Shown in pieces: positions 29,534 through 37,891 of a stretch of 42,865 nt of DNA; positions within the stretch are counted from its first letter, which is position 1, and each line of letters begins with the position of its first letter. Position numbers and translations under genes: made by a program. The notes under the pieces were generated by a model that made no database searches, was not told the DNA's origin, and worked only from the letters and a program-made list of their open reading frames with translations. The stretch lies in assembly GCA_036407035.1 (NCBI GenBank), contig DASXAA010000202.1, positions 1 to 42,865 of the forward strand. The letters run 5' to 3'. This DNA comes from JACVRW01 sp036407035 (lineage in GTDB: Bacteria > Actinomycetota > Thermoleophilia > Solirubrobacterales > Thermoleophilaceae).

Positions 29534-30814
29534 GTGGCCCGACCGACCGACTCCAACGAACAGCTCCTCTGCAGCTTCTGCGGGAAGTCGCAGCGACAGG
29601 TCAAGAAGCTCATCGCCGGGCCCGGCGTGTACATCTGCGACGAGTGCATCGACCTCTGCAACGAGATCATCGACGAGGAGCTGACCGGCGCCCCGACGTT
29701 CGACCTCGAGAACCTCCCGAAGCCCAAGGAGATCTGGTCGGTACTGCAGGAGTACGTGGTCGGGCAGGAGCCGGCGAAGCGCACGCTGTCGGTCGCGGTC
29801 TACAACCACTACAAGCGCGTCCAGATGATGCAGACGGACGGCGAGCAGGACCTCGAGCTGCAGAAGTCCAACATCCTGCTGCTCGGTCCGACCGGTTGCG
29901 GCAAGACACTGCTCGCCCAGACGCTCGCCAAGATCCTGAACGTACCGTTCGCGATCGCCGACGCCACGGCGCTCACGGAGGCGGGCTACGTCGGCGAGGA
30001 CGTGGAGAACATCCTTCTCAAGCTGATCCAGGCCGCCGACTTCGACGTGAAGAAGGCGGAGACCGGGATCATCTACATCGACGAGGTCGACAAGATCGCG
30101 CGCAAGGCGGACAACCCGTCGATCACGCGCGACGTGTCGGGTGAGGGCGTCCAGCAGGCGCTCCTCAAGATCCTCGAGGGGACGGTCGCCTCGGTGCCAC
30201 CGCAGGGCGGGCGCAAGCACCCGCACCAGGAGTTCCTCACGATCGACACCACGAACATCCTGTTCATCTGCGGCGGGGCGTTCGCGGACCTCGACCGGGT
30301 CGTCGAGCGGCGGATCGGCCACAAGGGGGTCGGGTTCGGCGCGTCGGTGCGGTCGAAGCACAACAAGGACACCGGCGAGCTCTTCGAGCAGGTGCTCCCC
30401 GAGGACCTCGTGGAGTACGGCCTGATCCCCGAGTTCATCGGCCGCCTCCCGGTGATCTCGGTGATCCACCAGCTCACGCGCGACGACCTCGTCACGATCC
30501 TCACCGAGCCGCGCAACGCGCTCGTCAAGCAGTTCCAGCGCTTCTTCCAGTTCGACGGCATCGAGCTCGTGTTCGCCGACGACTCGCTCGAGGCGATCGC
30601 CGACCGCGCCCTCGAGCGCGAGACCGGCGCCCGCGGGCTGCGCTCGATCCTCGAGGAGACGCTGCTCGACGTGCAGTTCGAGCTGCCCTCGCGCCGCGAC
30701 GTGAAGAAGTGCGTGGTGACCAAGGAGACGATCGAGAAGGGCCTCAAGCCCACGCTGGTCACCGAGGCGGCGCCCGAGGAGCCCGCCGAAGAAGAGACGC
30801 GCGAGTCCGCCTAG
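29534..30814 (+). CDS. clpX: ATP-dependent Clp protease ATP-binding subunit ClpX
   Basis: The AAA+ unfoldase that feeds substrates to ClpP. The 426-residue protein has an N-terminal C4 zinc-binding domain (C13, C16, C35, C38), Walker A GPTGCGKT at 118-125, the pore loop GYVGEDVE, Walker B IIYIDEVDKIAR, and the ClpP-contacting IGF-type loop at HKGVGFGA (RIGHKGVGFGASV, so 'VGF' replaces IGF). The late sensor-2 region GARGLRSILEE is present. The GTG start is preceded by GAGGAGAG about four bases upstream. Its usual partner clpP lies 2.2 kb upstream, separated by the TetR/MFS pair. Confidence 0.97.
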   Translation: MARPTDSNEQLLCSFCGKSQRQVKKLIAGPGVYICDECIDLCNEIIDEELTGAPTFDLENLPKPKEIWSVLQEYVVGQEPAKRTLSVAVYNHYKRVQMMQTDGEQDLELQKSNILLLGPTGCGKTLLAQTLAKILNVPFAIADATALTEAGYVGEDVENILLKLIQAADFDVKKAETGIIYIDEVDKIARKADNPSITRDVSGEGVQQALLKILEGTVASVPPQGGRKHPHQEFLTIDTTNILFICGGAFADLDRVVERRIGHKGVGFGASVRSKHNKDTGELFEQVLPEDLVEYGLIPEFIGRLPVISVIHQLTRDDLVTILTEPRNALVKQFQRFFQFDGIELVFADDSLEAIADRALERETGARGLRSILEETLLDVQFELPSRRDVKKCVVTKETIEKGLKPTLVTEAAPEEPAEEETRESA

Positions 30815-30826
30815 CGCGGGCTCCCC

Positions 30827-31168
30827 ATGCCGCACCGCCTACGTCTGCTCGAGCGCGCCGGCCGCGCGCTCGGGTTCTCGCCCGAGGGCAGGCCCGTGCG
30901 CGTGTGGGTGGTCGGCGCACCGGGCGGCGACGAGACCGAGGTGGTGCACGGCACGATCGCCGAGCTGCGCGAGGGCGGCGGCGCGGTCATCCACCTGGCG
31001 GAGCCGAGGAGCATTGACGGGCGCGAGCTGCGCGACGTGCTCGCGGTGCCGCGCGAGCGCGGCTGGGGGCTCGACGCGCTCTGGTTCAGCTTCATCGCCG
31101 TGGACGTCTACGAGCTCGGCGGCGCGCCGGATCCCGTAGCCCGCTGGTTCCTGCGCCTTGGGCGGTAG
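30827..31168 (+). CDS. Conserved hypothetical protein
   Basis: A 113-residue protein I cannot name. It begins with a basic helix (HRLRLLERAGRALGFS), then alternating beta strands (VRVWVVGAPGGDETEVVHGTIAELREGGGAVIHL), and ends with ALWFSFIAVDVYELG and a short basic helix. No cysteines, membrane segments or known motifs are seen. It lies 12 bases after clpX and 12 before the MBL-fold gene, so it is probably in the same transcript. The codon pattern matches its neighbours, which supports a real gene. Confidence 0.6.
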   Translation: MPHRLRLLERAGRALGFSPEGRPVRVWVVGAPGGDETEVVHGTIAELREGGGAVIHLAEPRSIDGRELRDVLAVPRERGWGLDALWFSFIAVDVYELGGAPDPVARWFLRLGR

Positions 31169-31180
31169 GGTCGCCGCTGC

Positions 31181-31849
31181 ATGAGGCAACTGGCGGACGG
31201 CGTCTGGCAGCTGAAGGGCTTCCCCCCGAACGCGATCAACGTCTACCTCGTGGAGGACGTGGTGGTCGACGCCGCCTCGCGCCACGCCGCCCGTCGCATC
31301 CTGCGCCAGCTGAAGGGCCGCGAGGTGAACGCGCACGCGCTGACGCACGCGCACGCCGACCACCAGGGGTCGAGCAAGGAGCTGTGCGAGACGCTCGGCA
31401 TCCCGTACTGGGTCGGCGAGGCCGACGCCGACGCCGCCGAGCGCCCCGACCTGATCCGCGAGCGCTCGCCCGACCACCCGGTCACGCGGACCTTCTACAG
31501 GAACTTCGTCGGACCCGGCCGGCGCGTGGACCGCCGGCTCGCGGAGGGCGACGAGGTCGCGGGCTTCAAGGTGATGCACGTGCCCGGCCACTCGATCGGG
31601 CACGTCGCGTACTGGCGCGAGTCCGACCGCGTCCTGATCCTGGGCGACGTGCTGACCAACATGGACACGATCACGGGCATCCGCGGCCTGCACGAGCCGA
31701 AGCCGTTCTTCACACCCGACCCGGAGGCGAACCGCCGCTCGGCGAAGCGGCTGGCCGAGCTCGAGCCGTCGCTGGTGCTGTTCGGCCACGGACCGCCGCT
31801 GCGGGACACGGCGAGGTTCGTGGAGTTCGTGGGCGGGCTGCCGGGCTAG
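31181..31849 (+). CDS. MBL-fold metallo-hydrolase
   Basis: A 222-residue metallo-beta-lactamase-fold enzyme. The metal-binding motif THAHADHQGS (residues 55-64) has the canonical HxHxDH. Further ligands are in VMHVPGHSIGHVAYW, LILGDVLTNMD and the late VLFGHGPP. The motif and size fit the broad glyoxalase-II-like group of thiol-ester or lactone hydrolases, or related detoxifying enzymes; the substrate cannot be read. TAGGGT at 31166-31171 is nine bases before the ATG and overlaps the stop codon of the upstream gene. Confidence 0.85.
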   Translation: MRQLADGVWQLKGFPPNAINVYLVEDVVVDAASRHAARRILRQLKGREVNAHALTHAHADHQGSSKELCETLGIPYWVGEADADAAERPDLIRERSPDHPVTRTFYRNFVGPGRRVDRRLAEGDEVAGFKVMHVPGHSIGHVAYWRESDRVLILGDVLTNMDTITGIRGLHEPKPFFTPDPEANRRSAKRLAELEPSLVLFGHGPPLRDTARFVEFVGGLPG

Positions 31850-31850
31850 G

Positions 31851-32351
31851 TCAGTCCTCGATTTCGAGGCGCTCCCGCAGCCTCCGGATTGCCTCGAGCT
31901 CGTCGACCATCAGGAGATCCTTCGGCCGGCCGGCGGACAGCTTCATCGCGATCAGGTCGTCGATCGACGCGACCAGAACCGAGAACGCGCCGATGTCCTT
32001 GCGCTCCGCGCGCCGTCTCAGCTCCTCGTAGGGCGGAGCGCCTCCGGGACGCATCAGCACGTCCAACGGCCCCGATTCGGTTTCGAGCGTCAGGATCTCG
32101 ACGCGCGCGAGCGCCGCACCGTCGGGAGTGAACGGGACCGACTCCTCGATCCCCCGGAGCCGAGCACCGAGGTCGACGAGCGCGTTGCCGAGCCGGTCCA
32201 GGTTGCCGGCGTCAGTGGCCGGGCAGATGTCGAGATCGAAGGTGTCACTCGCCGAGCCGAGGAGGGTGGCCGCGATACCACCGACGACCACGAAGTCGAC
32301 GTTGTGCGCAGTGAGAGTGCCGAGCAGCCGGTCGACGCGAAACTCAGGCAT
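31851..32351 (-). CDS. Nucleotidyltransferase-fold protein, putative toxin of an XRE/NTase module
   Basis: The 166-residue protein begins MPEFRVDRLLGTLTAHNVDFVVVGG and carries GSASDTFDLDICP, the GS...DxD pattern of minimal nucleotidyltransferases (MNT/AbiEii type). A later LIAMKLSAGRPKDLLMVDEL resembles the 'K...GR.KD..D...L' segment of AbiEii-like proteins. AbiEii-type toxins add nucleotides to tRNA or other targets. The start overlaps the end of the upstream XRE gene by eight bases (ATGCCTGA, 32344-32351), so the two are co-translated. The toxin role is inferred from the pairing. Confidence 0.75.
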   Translation of the reverse strand: MPEFRVDRLLGTLTAHNVDFVVVGGIAATLLGSASDTFDLDICPATDAGNLDRLGNALVDLGARLRGIEESVPFTPDGAALARVEILTLETESGPLDVLMRPGGAPPYEELRRRAERKDIGAFSVLVASIDDLIAMKLSAGRPKDLLMVDELEAIRRLRERLEIED

Positions 32352-32667
32352 CGTCGGCGAGCCGCCGCAACCTGACGAGGCTGTCATGCGAGGACTGGAA
32401 CGCCTGCAGCCGCTGCGCCGGGGTCAGCCGAAGGTACGACGCAATCAGTGTCTCGTCGACAGATGCCGTTCGTTCGGGGGCGTCCAGGGTGAGCCGGTGA
32501 CCCGTGGCGCGGATCACGCGGTCGAGGGTCCCGACCGTCGGGTTGGCCCCGCCTCGCTCCAGCTTCGCGACCGCGGCCTGGCTCACGCCGAGTCGCCGGG
32601 CGAGCGCGGATTGCGTAAGCCCGGCCCGGGCGCGGGCATCGCGGAGGAGAAGAGCGGCGGCTTCCAT
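32344..32667 (-). CDS. XRE-family helix-turn-helix protein, putative antitoxin
   Basis: The 107-residue protein has a Cro/C1-type HTH at about 13-60: RARAGLTQSALARRLGVSQAAVAKLERGGANPTVGTLDRVIRAT split across recognition and scaffold helices. The C-terminal part (ASVDETLIASYLRLTPAQRLQAFQ) is a helical tail that could neutralise a partner. It precedes the nucleotidyltransferase gene with overlapping ends. The promoter region (about 32668-32710) is far more AT-rich than anything else in the window and contains AAC-CAATAA-GTT at 32680-32691, a possible autoregulatory site. ATG at the complement of 32665-32667. Confidence 0.78.
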   Translation of the reverse strand: MEAAALLLRDARARAGLTQSALARRLGVSQAAVAKLERGGANPTVGTLDRVIRATGHRLTLDAPERTASVDETLIASYLRLTPAQRLQAFQSSHDSLVRLRRLADDA

Positions 32668-32710
32668 GTGTTCCACTATAACCAATAAGTTGTATATCTC
32701 AGAAGTTTCC
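32668..32710 (-). promoter_or_regulatory. AT-rich promoter/operator of the XRE/NTase pair
   Basis: This stretch (ACTATAACCAATAAGTTGTA within it) is an AT-rich island in GC-rich DNA. On the minus strand TATAGT (complement of 32675-32680) is a good -10 element, eight bases or so from the ATG at 32667. The imperfect inverted repeat AAC-CAATAA-GTT at 32680-32691 overlaps it and could bind the XRE protein. Confidence 0.5.
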
Positions 32711-32767
32711 CCCGCGAGACGAGAGTTCGGGCCCCTATTTCCGGCGCCCTGGCAGACTTGAGGCCTC

Positions 32768-35398
32768 ATGGCCACCGACCGTCTCGCAGACCTGGAGCAG
32801 CGCACCCGCTACGAGCCGACCGAGGTCGAGGCGCGCGTGTTTGCGCGCTGGGAGGAGGCCGGGGTCTTCCACGCGGAGCCGGGCGGTGACGCGTCCGAGA
32901 ACTACTCGATCGCGGTCCCTCCGCCCAATGTGACGGGCTCGCTCCACATGGGCCACGCGCTGAACGGCTCGATCCAGGACGTCTGCATCCGGCTCGCGCG
33001 CATGCGCGGCCGGCGCACGAAGTGGATCTACGGCACCGACCACGCCGGCATCGCCACCCAGCGGCAGGTCGAGCGCGCGCTCGAGCAGGAGGGCACGTCG
33101 CGCGAGGAGATCGGCCGCGAGGCCTTCGTCGAGCGCGTGTGGCAGTGGCGCGAGCAGTACGGCAACACGATCACGGGGCAGTTCAAGCGGCTGGGCGCGT
33201 CGCTCGACTACGAGGACGAGCGCTTCACGATGGACCCCGCCTACGTCAAGGCGGTCACGCGGGTGTTCGTGCACCTGTTCAAGAAGGGCCTGATCCACCG
33301 CGACAACTACATGGTCAACTGGGATCCCGGCCTGCGCACCGCGATCTCCGACCTCGAGGTCGAGCAGCGCAAGGTGGTCGACACGCTCTACCTGATCGAC
33401 TACCCGCTCGAATCCGGCTCGGGATCGGTGACGCTCGCCACCGTGCGCCCCGAGACGATGCTCGCCGACACCGCGATCGCCGTGAACCCGCGCGACGAGC
33501 GCTATTCGCGCCTCGTCGGCGAGGCGGCGATCCTGCCGCTGGTCGGGCGCCGGCTCACGGTGATCGAGGACGATTACGTCGACCCCGAGTTCGGCACCGG
33601 CGCGCTCAAGATCACGCCCGGGCACGACCCGAACGACTTCGACATCGGCCGCGCGCACGGCCTCGAGGAGGTGACCGTGATCGGCGAGGACGGCCGCATC
33701 ACGGACGCCGCCCCGGAGCGCTTCCGCGGCATGGAGGTGCTCGAGGCGCGCGAGGCGGTGGTGGCCGCGCTGCGCGAGGAGGGGCTCATCTCCGGCACGC
33801 AGCCGTGGGAGCACGAGGTGCCGCACTCGCACCGCTCGGGCCGGCGCGTCGAGCCGCTCATCTCGCTCCAGTGGTTCTGCGACATGGAACAGCTCGCGCG
33901 GCCGGCGATCGAGGCCGTCGAAGAAGGCCGGCTGCGCTTCCACCCGGAGCGGCCCTACACGCGCCAGTACCTCGACTGGCTCGAGAACATCCGCCCCTGG
34001 TGCGTCTCGCGCCAGCTCTGGTGGGGCCACCAGATCCCGGTCTGGTACCGCGGCGAGGAGACCTACGTGGGCGAGACCGCGCCAGAGGGCGACGGCTGGG
34101 AGCGCGACCCCGACGTGCTCGACACCTGGTTCTCATCCGGGCTGTGGCCGTTCGCGACGCTCGGCTGGCCGGACGAGACGCCCGAGCTCGCGGCCTTCTA
34201 CCCGACCGACGTGCTCTCGACCGCGCGCGACATCCTCTATCTCTGGGTCGCCCGGATGGTGATGCTGGGCGTGGAGTTCACCGGCCGCCTGCCGTTCACC
34301 GACGTGCCGATCCACTCCGTCATCCAGGCGCCGGACGGGCGGCGGATGTCGAAGTCGCTCGGCACCGGCATCGACCCGCTCGGCCTGATCACCGGCGGCG
34401 AGCGGCCGCCCGTGTTCGAGGAGGGGGGCGACTTCCCGCCCTACGGCGCCGACGCGCTCCGCTTCGGCCTGCTCGCGATGTCCTCCTCCCAGGACGTGAA
34501 GTTCAACGAGGAGCGCGTCAAGCAGGGACGCGACCTCGCCAACAAGCTCTGGAACGCCACCCGGCTGATCCTGTTGCGGGTGGAGGACGTGGAGCCCGAT
34601 CCGCGCGCCGCGGAGACGGTGGAGGACCGCTGGATCGTGTCGCGGCTGGAGCGGCTCACCGCGCGGGTGACGGAGCTGTTCGACGAGTACCGCTTCTCGC
34701 CCGCCGCGCTCGAGCTGTACGGCGCGTTCTGGTCCGAGCTCTGCGACTGGTACCTCGAGTTCGCCAAGCCGCGCCTGTACGACGAGGACGCCGACAAGCG
34801 CGCGGTCTCGGCGGTACTGCTGCACGCGCTCGAGCGCTCGCTCGAGCTGCTTCATCCGGTGATGCCGTTCGTGACCGAGGAGATCTGGTCGCACCTGCCG
34901 GGCGAGCGCGGCCTGCTCGCGGTGGCGAGCTGGCCGGAGGCGGACGAGTCGCTCGTGGACGAGGCCGCCGAGCAGCAGGTGGCGCGCGTGATCGCCGCGG
35001 TCACTGAGCTGCGGCGCTACCGCGACGAGGTGGGCGCGAAGCCGTCGGCGCCGGTGCGCGGCCGCCTGGTGGCGGACGGCTACGAGGAGATCGCCGGCCA
35101 GGTCGCCCGACTGGGCCGGTTCGAGCTCGTCGAGGACGGCGCCGGCGACGGGGAGGTGCTCGCCACGGTCCCGATCCCCGGCGGCGGCGTGCAGGTTCTG
35201 CCGTCGGAGGCGTTCGATCCGGGCGAGGCCGAGGCGCGCATCGCGGCCAAGCGCGAAGGGCTGCGCGCCGAGATCGAGCGAGCCGAGCGCAAGCTCGCCA
35301 ACGAGCAGTTCGTGGCGAAGGCGCCGGCCGCGGTCGTGGAGGAGCAGCGCCGCAAGCTGGCCGAGTACCGCCAGGCGCTCGAGCGGCTCGGCGAGTGA
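32768..35398 (+). CDS. valS: Valine--tRNA ligase
   Basis: The 876-residue class I synthetase charges tRNA-Val. The HIGH motif is HMGH at residues 60-63 in PPPNVTGSLHMGHALN. The KMSKS loop is RMSKS at about 526-530 (GRRMSKSLGTG). The editing (CP1) domain lies between, with TVRPETMLADTAIAV. The C-terminal 60 residues form the expected tRNA-binding coiled coil (REGLRAEIERAERKLANEQF). CAGACT at 32753-32758 is nine bases before the ATG. I looked for a T-box leader and found no room for one: the 100-base gap also holds the XRE promoter. folC starts seven bases after the stop. Confidence 0.97.
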   Translation: MATDRLADLEQRTRYEPTEVEARVFARWEEAGVFHAEPGGDASENYSIAVPPPNVTGSLHMGHALNGSIQDVCIRLARMRGRRTKWIYGTDHAGIATQRQVERALEQEGTSREEIGREAFVERVWQWREQYGNTITGQFKRLGASLDYEDERFTMDPAYVKAVTRVFVHLFKKGLIHRDNYMVNWDPGLRTAISDLEVEQRKVVDTLYLIDYPLESGSGSVTLATVRPETMLADTAIAVNPRDERYSRLVGEAAILPLVGRRLTVIEDDYVDPEFGTGALKITPGHDPNDFDIGRAHGLEEVTVIGEDGRITDAAPERFRGMEVLEAREAVVAALREEGLISGTQPWEHEVPHSHRSGRRVEPLISLQWFCDMEQLARPAIEAVEEGRLRFHPERPYTRQYLDWLENIRPWCVSRQLWWGHQIPVWYRGEETYVGETAPEGDGWERDPDVLDTWFSSGLWPFATLGWPDETPELAAFYPTDVLSTARDILYLWVARMVMLGVEFTGRLPFTDVPIHSVIQAPDGRRMSKSLGTGIDPLGLITGGERPPVFEEGGDFPPYGADALRFGLLAMSSSQDVKFNEERVKQGRDLANKLWNATRLILLRVEDVEPDPRAAETVEDRWIVSRLERLTARVTELFDEYRFSPAALELYGAFWSELCDWYLEFAKPRLYDEDADKRAVSAVLLHALERSLELLHPVMPFVTEEIWSHLPGERGLLAVASWPEADESLVDEAAEQQVARVIAAVTELRRYRDEVGAKPSAPVRGRLVADGYEEIAGQVARLGRFELVEDGAGDGEVLATVPIPGGGVQVLPSEAFDPGEAEARIAAKREGLRAEIERAERKLANEQFVAKAPAAVVEEQRRKLAEYRQALERLGE

Positions 35399-35405
35399 GC
35401 GCGGC

Positions 35406-36647
35406 ATGAACTCCCGCCAGGCAGAGGAGCGGCTGCTCTCGCTCGAGCTGTTCGGGATGCGGTTCGGCCTCGACCGCATGCACAAGCTGATGACCGTGCT
35501 CGGCCTGCCGCAACGGCGCTTCGCGTCCATCCACGTGGTCGGCACGAACGGCAAGTCGTCGACGGTGCGGTTCTGCGCCGCGATCCTGGAGCGCCACGGG
35601 CTGCGGACCGGCAGCTACACGTCGCCGCACCTGCGCTCGTTCAGGGAGCGGATCGAGGTGGGGGAGAGGCCGGTGTCGGAGAGCGACTTCGCCGCGGCGG
35701 TCGAGCGCGCCCTCCACGCCGCCGAGCTGGTCAACCGCACCGCCGACCCGGACGACCACGTGACGCAGTTCGAGGCCCTCACGGCCGCCGCCTACCACGA
35801 GCTCGCGCGCCGGAGGGTCGAGGTGGCGGTGATCGAGGCCGGTCTGGGCGGCCGCTTCGACGCCACGAACGTGATCCCGTCCAAGGTGCAGGCGATCACG
35901 ACCGTCGGCCTCGAGCACACGCGCTGGCTCGGGCCGACGATCGCCGACATCGCCGAGGAGAAGCTGGCCGTGGTGCGCGACCACGGCACGCTCGTGGCGG
36001 GGGCGCTCGAGCCGGACGCGCGCGCCGTGGCCGACCGCGTGGTGCGCGAGCGCCACGCGAGGCTGGTGCTCGCGCCGCCGGAGCCGGACGTGGAGGTGCC
36101 GGTGCTCTGTGGCTACCAGCGCGGCAACTTCGCGCTCGCGGCCGCGGCGGCCGAGGCGTTCCTCGGCAGGCCGCTCGACCGCGCGGCCGTGGAGCGCGCC
36201 GCCGCCGAGACGCACGTGCCGGGCCGCCTCGAGGTGGTCGGCGAGCGCCCGCTGACCGTGTACGACGGCGCCCACAACCCCGCCGGGGCGGTCGCGCTGG
36301 CGCACGCCCTGCCGGAGGTGGTGGGCGAGCGTCGCCCGCTCGTGTGCGTGATCAGCGTGCTGGAGGACAAGGACGCCGCCGGGATGCTGCGCGCGCTCCT
36401 GCCGCGGTTCGACCGCATCGTCTTCACGCGCTGCTCGAACCCGCGCTCGCTCTCGCCGGCGACGCTCGCCACGCTCGCCGAGAAGCTGGCGGGACCGCCG
36501 GCGGAGACGGTGGCGGACCCGCGCGAGGCGCTGGGCCGCGCCGCCGAGCTGGCGGGACCGGCCGGAGCGGTGCTCGCGACGGGCTCGATCTACCTGATCG
36601 CGGACCTGGTGCGGGAGCGAAGGGACGCCAGGGCGTCGATGCTCTGA
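35406..36647 (+). CDS. folC: Bifunctional folylpolyglutamate synthase/dihydrofolate synthase
   Basis: A 413-residue Mur-ligase-family enzyme that adds glutamate to dihydropteroate and tetrahydrofolates, keeping folates in the cell. The N-terminal FGLDRMHKLMTVLGLPQ (20-36) and ATP loop GTNGKSST (46-53) are typical. Further motifs are YTSPHLRSFRERIEV, IEAGLGGRFDATNV and, late, YDGAHNPAGA. The length fits. It follows valS by seven bases, the common valS-folC arrangement. It ties in with fhs at the other end of the window through folate metabolism. Confidence 0.95.
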   Translation: MNSRQAEERLLSLELFGMRFGLDRMHKLMTVLGLPQRRFASIHVVGTNGKSSTVRFCAAILERHGLRTGSYTSPHLRSFRERIEVGERPVSESDFAAAVERALHAAELVNRTADPDDHVTQFEALTAAAYHELARRRVEVAVIEAGLGGRFDATNVIPSKVQAITTVGLEHTRWLGPTIADIAEEKLAVVRDHGTLVAGALEPDARAVADRVVRERHARLVLAPPEPDVEVPVLCGYQRGNFALAAAAAEAFLGRPLDRAAVERAAAETHVPGRLEVVGERPLTVYDGAHNPAGAVALAHALPEVVGERRPLVCVISVLEDKDAAGMLRALLPRFDRIVFTRCSNPRSLSPATLATLAEKLAGPPAETVADPREALGRAAELAGPAGAVLATGSIYLIADLVRERRDARASML

Positions 36648-36686
36648 GCGGGACCACGCCGCCGATCCTGCGAGGATTGGGCGCCG

Positions 36687-36806
36687 ATGGACGGCGGCGA
36701 GGGACCTCGATTCGGCGCGATGATCGGCCTGGTGGCGGTCGTCGTCGCGACCGTGATCCTGGTGTTCTTCGGCATCGGCTACGCCCTCGGCCGACTTTTT
36801 CTGTAA
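36687..36806 (+). CDS. 39-residue single-pass membrane protein
   Basis: An ATG at 36687 opens a 39-codon frame ending in TAA at 36804-36806. It begins MDGGEGPRFGA, then a 22-residue hydrophobic helix (IGLVAVVVATVILVFFGIGY), then ALGRLFL. The composition and the position between folC and the next membrane protein support a small gene, though it is short and unnamed. No strong ribosome site is visible. Function unknown; small tail-like proteins of this kind are often partners of larger membrane complexes. Confidence 0.6.
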   Translation: MDGGEGPRFGAMIGLVAVVVATVILVFFGIGYALGRLFL

Positions 36807-36835
36807 TCCGCGCCCAGTACACTCACGCGACTTCC

Positions 36836-37438
36836 ATGGCTGCCCTCGCCGTATTCGGCATCGAGAACGATGCGCTGAACCTCGCGGTCAACCTGCTCCT
36901 GCTGTTCCTGGTGGTGATCTGGTTGGCGCTCGTCTACTGGACCTTCGCCGACGCGCGCCGCCGGATCGGGGACCCCATGCTGGTCGGCTGCGCCACCGCC
37001 GCGTCGCTCTTCCCCTTCATCGGGACGATCGTGTACCTGATCGTGCGCCCGCCGGAGTACCTCGAGGACGTGCGCGAGCGGGAGCTCGAGATCGCCGCCG
37101 CCGAGGCGCGGCTGTCCAACCTCGAGCACCTCGCCTGCCCCTACTGCGGCTTCGACATCGAGAAGACCTTCCTGCGGTGCCCGAGCTGCCTGCGCCGCCT
37201 GAAGGAGCCGTGCACCGTCTGCGGCAAGCCGCTCGACCCGCGCTGGAAGATCTGCCCCTACTGCGAGGCCGAGGTGGGCCAGGCGCCGCCCGAGGCGCGG
37301 CGCGCCCGCCGGCGCACCGCCGCGGCGGCGGGTGCGAGGGCCGCGGCCGCCCCGGCGCGCCAGGCGCCGCGCGCGGCGCGACCGCCTGACGGCACAATCG
37401 AGCGGTCCGCCCGCGAGCGCCCGCCGTCCGCGGGTTAG
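36836..37438 (+). CDS. Membrane protein with double zinc ribbon
   Basis: A 200-residue protein. Two membrane helices (NLAVNLLLLFLVVIWLALVY at about 13-35 and a second at about 48-70, ATAASLFPFIGTIVYLIVR) are followed by a coiled segment and then two zinc ribbons: CPYCGFD...CPSC and CTVCGK...CPYC, eight cysteines in CxxC pairs. The C-terminus is a long, basic, Ala/Arg/Pro-rich tail, probably disordered. The ribbons face the cytosol if the helices form a hairpin. TACACT at 36818-36823 is 12 bases before the ATG. I know this plan from unnamed Thermoleophilia and other actinobacterial proteins near valS-folC; function unknown. Confidence 0.72.
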   Translation: MAALAVFGIENDALNLAVNLLLLFLVVIWLALVYWTFADARRRIGDPMLVGCATAASLFPFIGTIVYLIVRPPEYLEDVRERELEIAAAEARLSNLEHLACPYCGFDIEKTFLRCPSCLRRLKEPCTVCGKPLDPRWKICPYCEAEVGQAPPEARRARRRTAAAAGARAAAAPARQAPRAARPPDGTIERSARERPPSAG

Positions 37439-37486
37439 CGCACAGCCGCCGGCTCGAGCCCGGCACTACGAAACGAGAGGAGACGC

Positions 37487-37891
37487 ATGGACCGGACCCT
37501 GATCCTGGTGAAGCCGGACGCCTTCGAGCGCGGCCTGACCGGCGAGGTGCTCGCGCGCTTCGAGCGCAAGGGCCTGAGGATCGTCGCGATGAAGCACATG
37601 ACCGTGGACCGCGACCTGGCGGAGCGCCACTACGCGGAGCACCGCGAGCGCCCGTTCTTCGGCGACCTGGTGGAGTTCATCACCGGCGGCCCGCTCGTCG
37701 CGCTCGTGCTCGAGGGCTTCGAGGCCGTCAAGGCCGCGCGGCAGGTGATCGGGGCGACCAACCCGCTCGAGGCGGCGCCCGGCTCGATCCGCGGCGACTT
37801 CGGCCTCGAGGTACAGACGAACCTCGTCCACGGCTCCGACTCGGCCGAGTCGGCAGAGCGGGAGACAGGGCTGTTCTTCCCGGACCTCTGA
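37487..37891 (+). CDS. ndk: Nucleoside-diphosphate kinase
   Basis: Transfers the gamma-phosphate of ATP to other NDPs. The 134-residue protein begins MDRTLILVKPDAFERGL, has GATNPLEAAPGSIRGDFG (89-106), and the phosphorylated catalytic His115 in NLVHGSDS. Length and motifs are standard. The ribosome site AGAGGAG lies five bases before the ATG. The TGA stop is overlapped by the CTG from which maf appears to start (37888-37891). Confidence 0.97.
   Translation: MDRTLILVKPDAFERGLTGEVLARFERKGLRIVAMKHMTVDRDLAERHYAEHRERPFFGDLVEFITGGPLVALVLEGFEAVKAARQVIGATNPLEAAPGSIRGDFGLEVQTNLVHGSDSAESAERETGLFFPDL

Noticed and set aside
29472..29684. Short plus-strand frame before and into clpX
   Set aside because: It becomes Ser/Arg-rich shadow sequence of clpX and has no ribosome site of its own.
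32668..32767. T-box or other riboswitch upstream of valS
   Set aside because: Only 100 bases are available, shared with the divergent XRE promoter, and no T-box consensus or specifier stem is visible.
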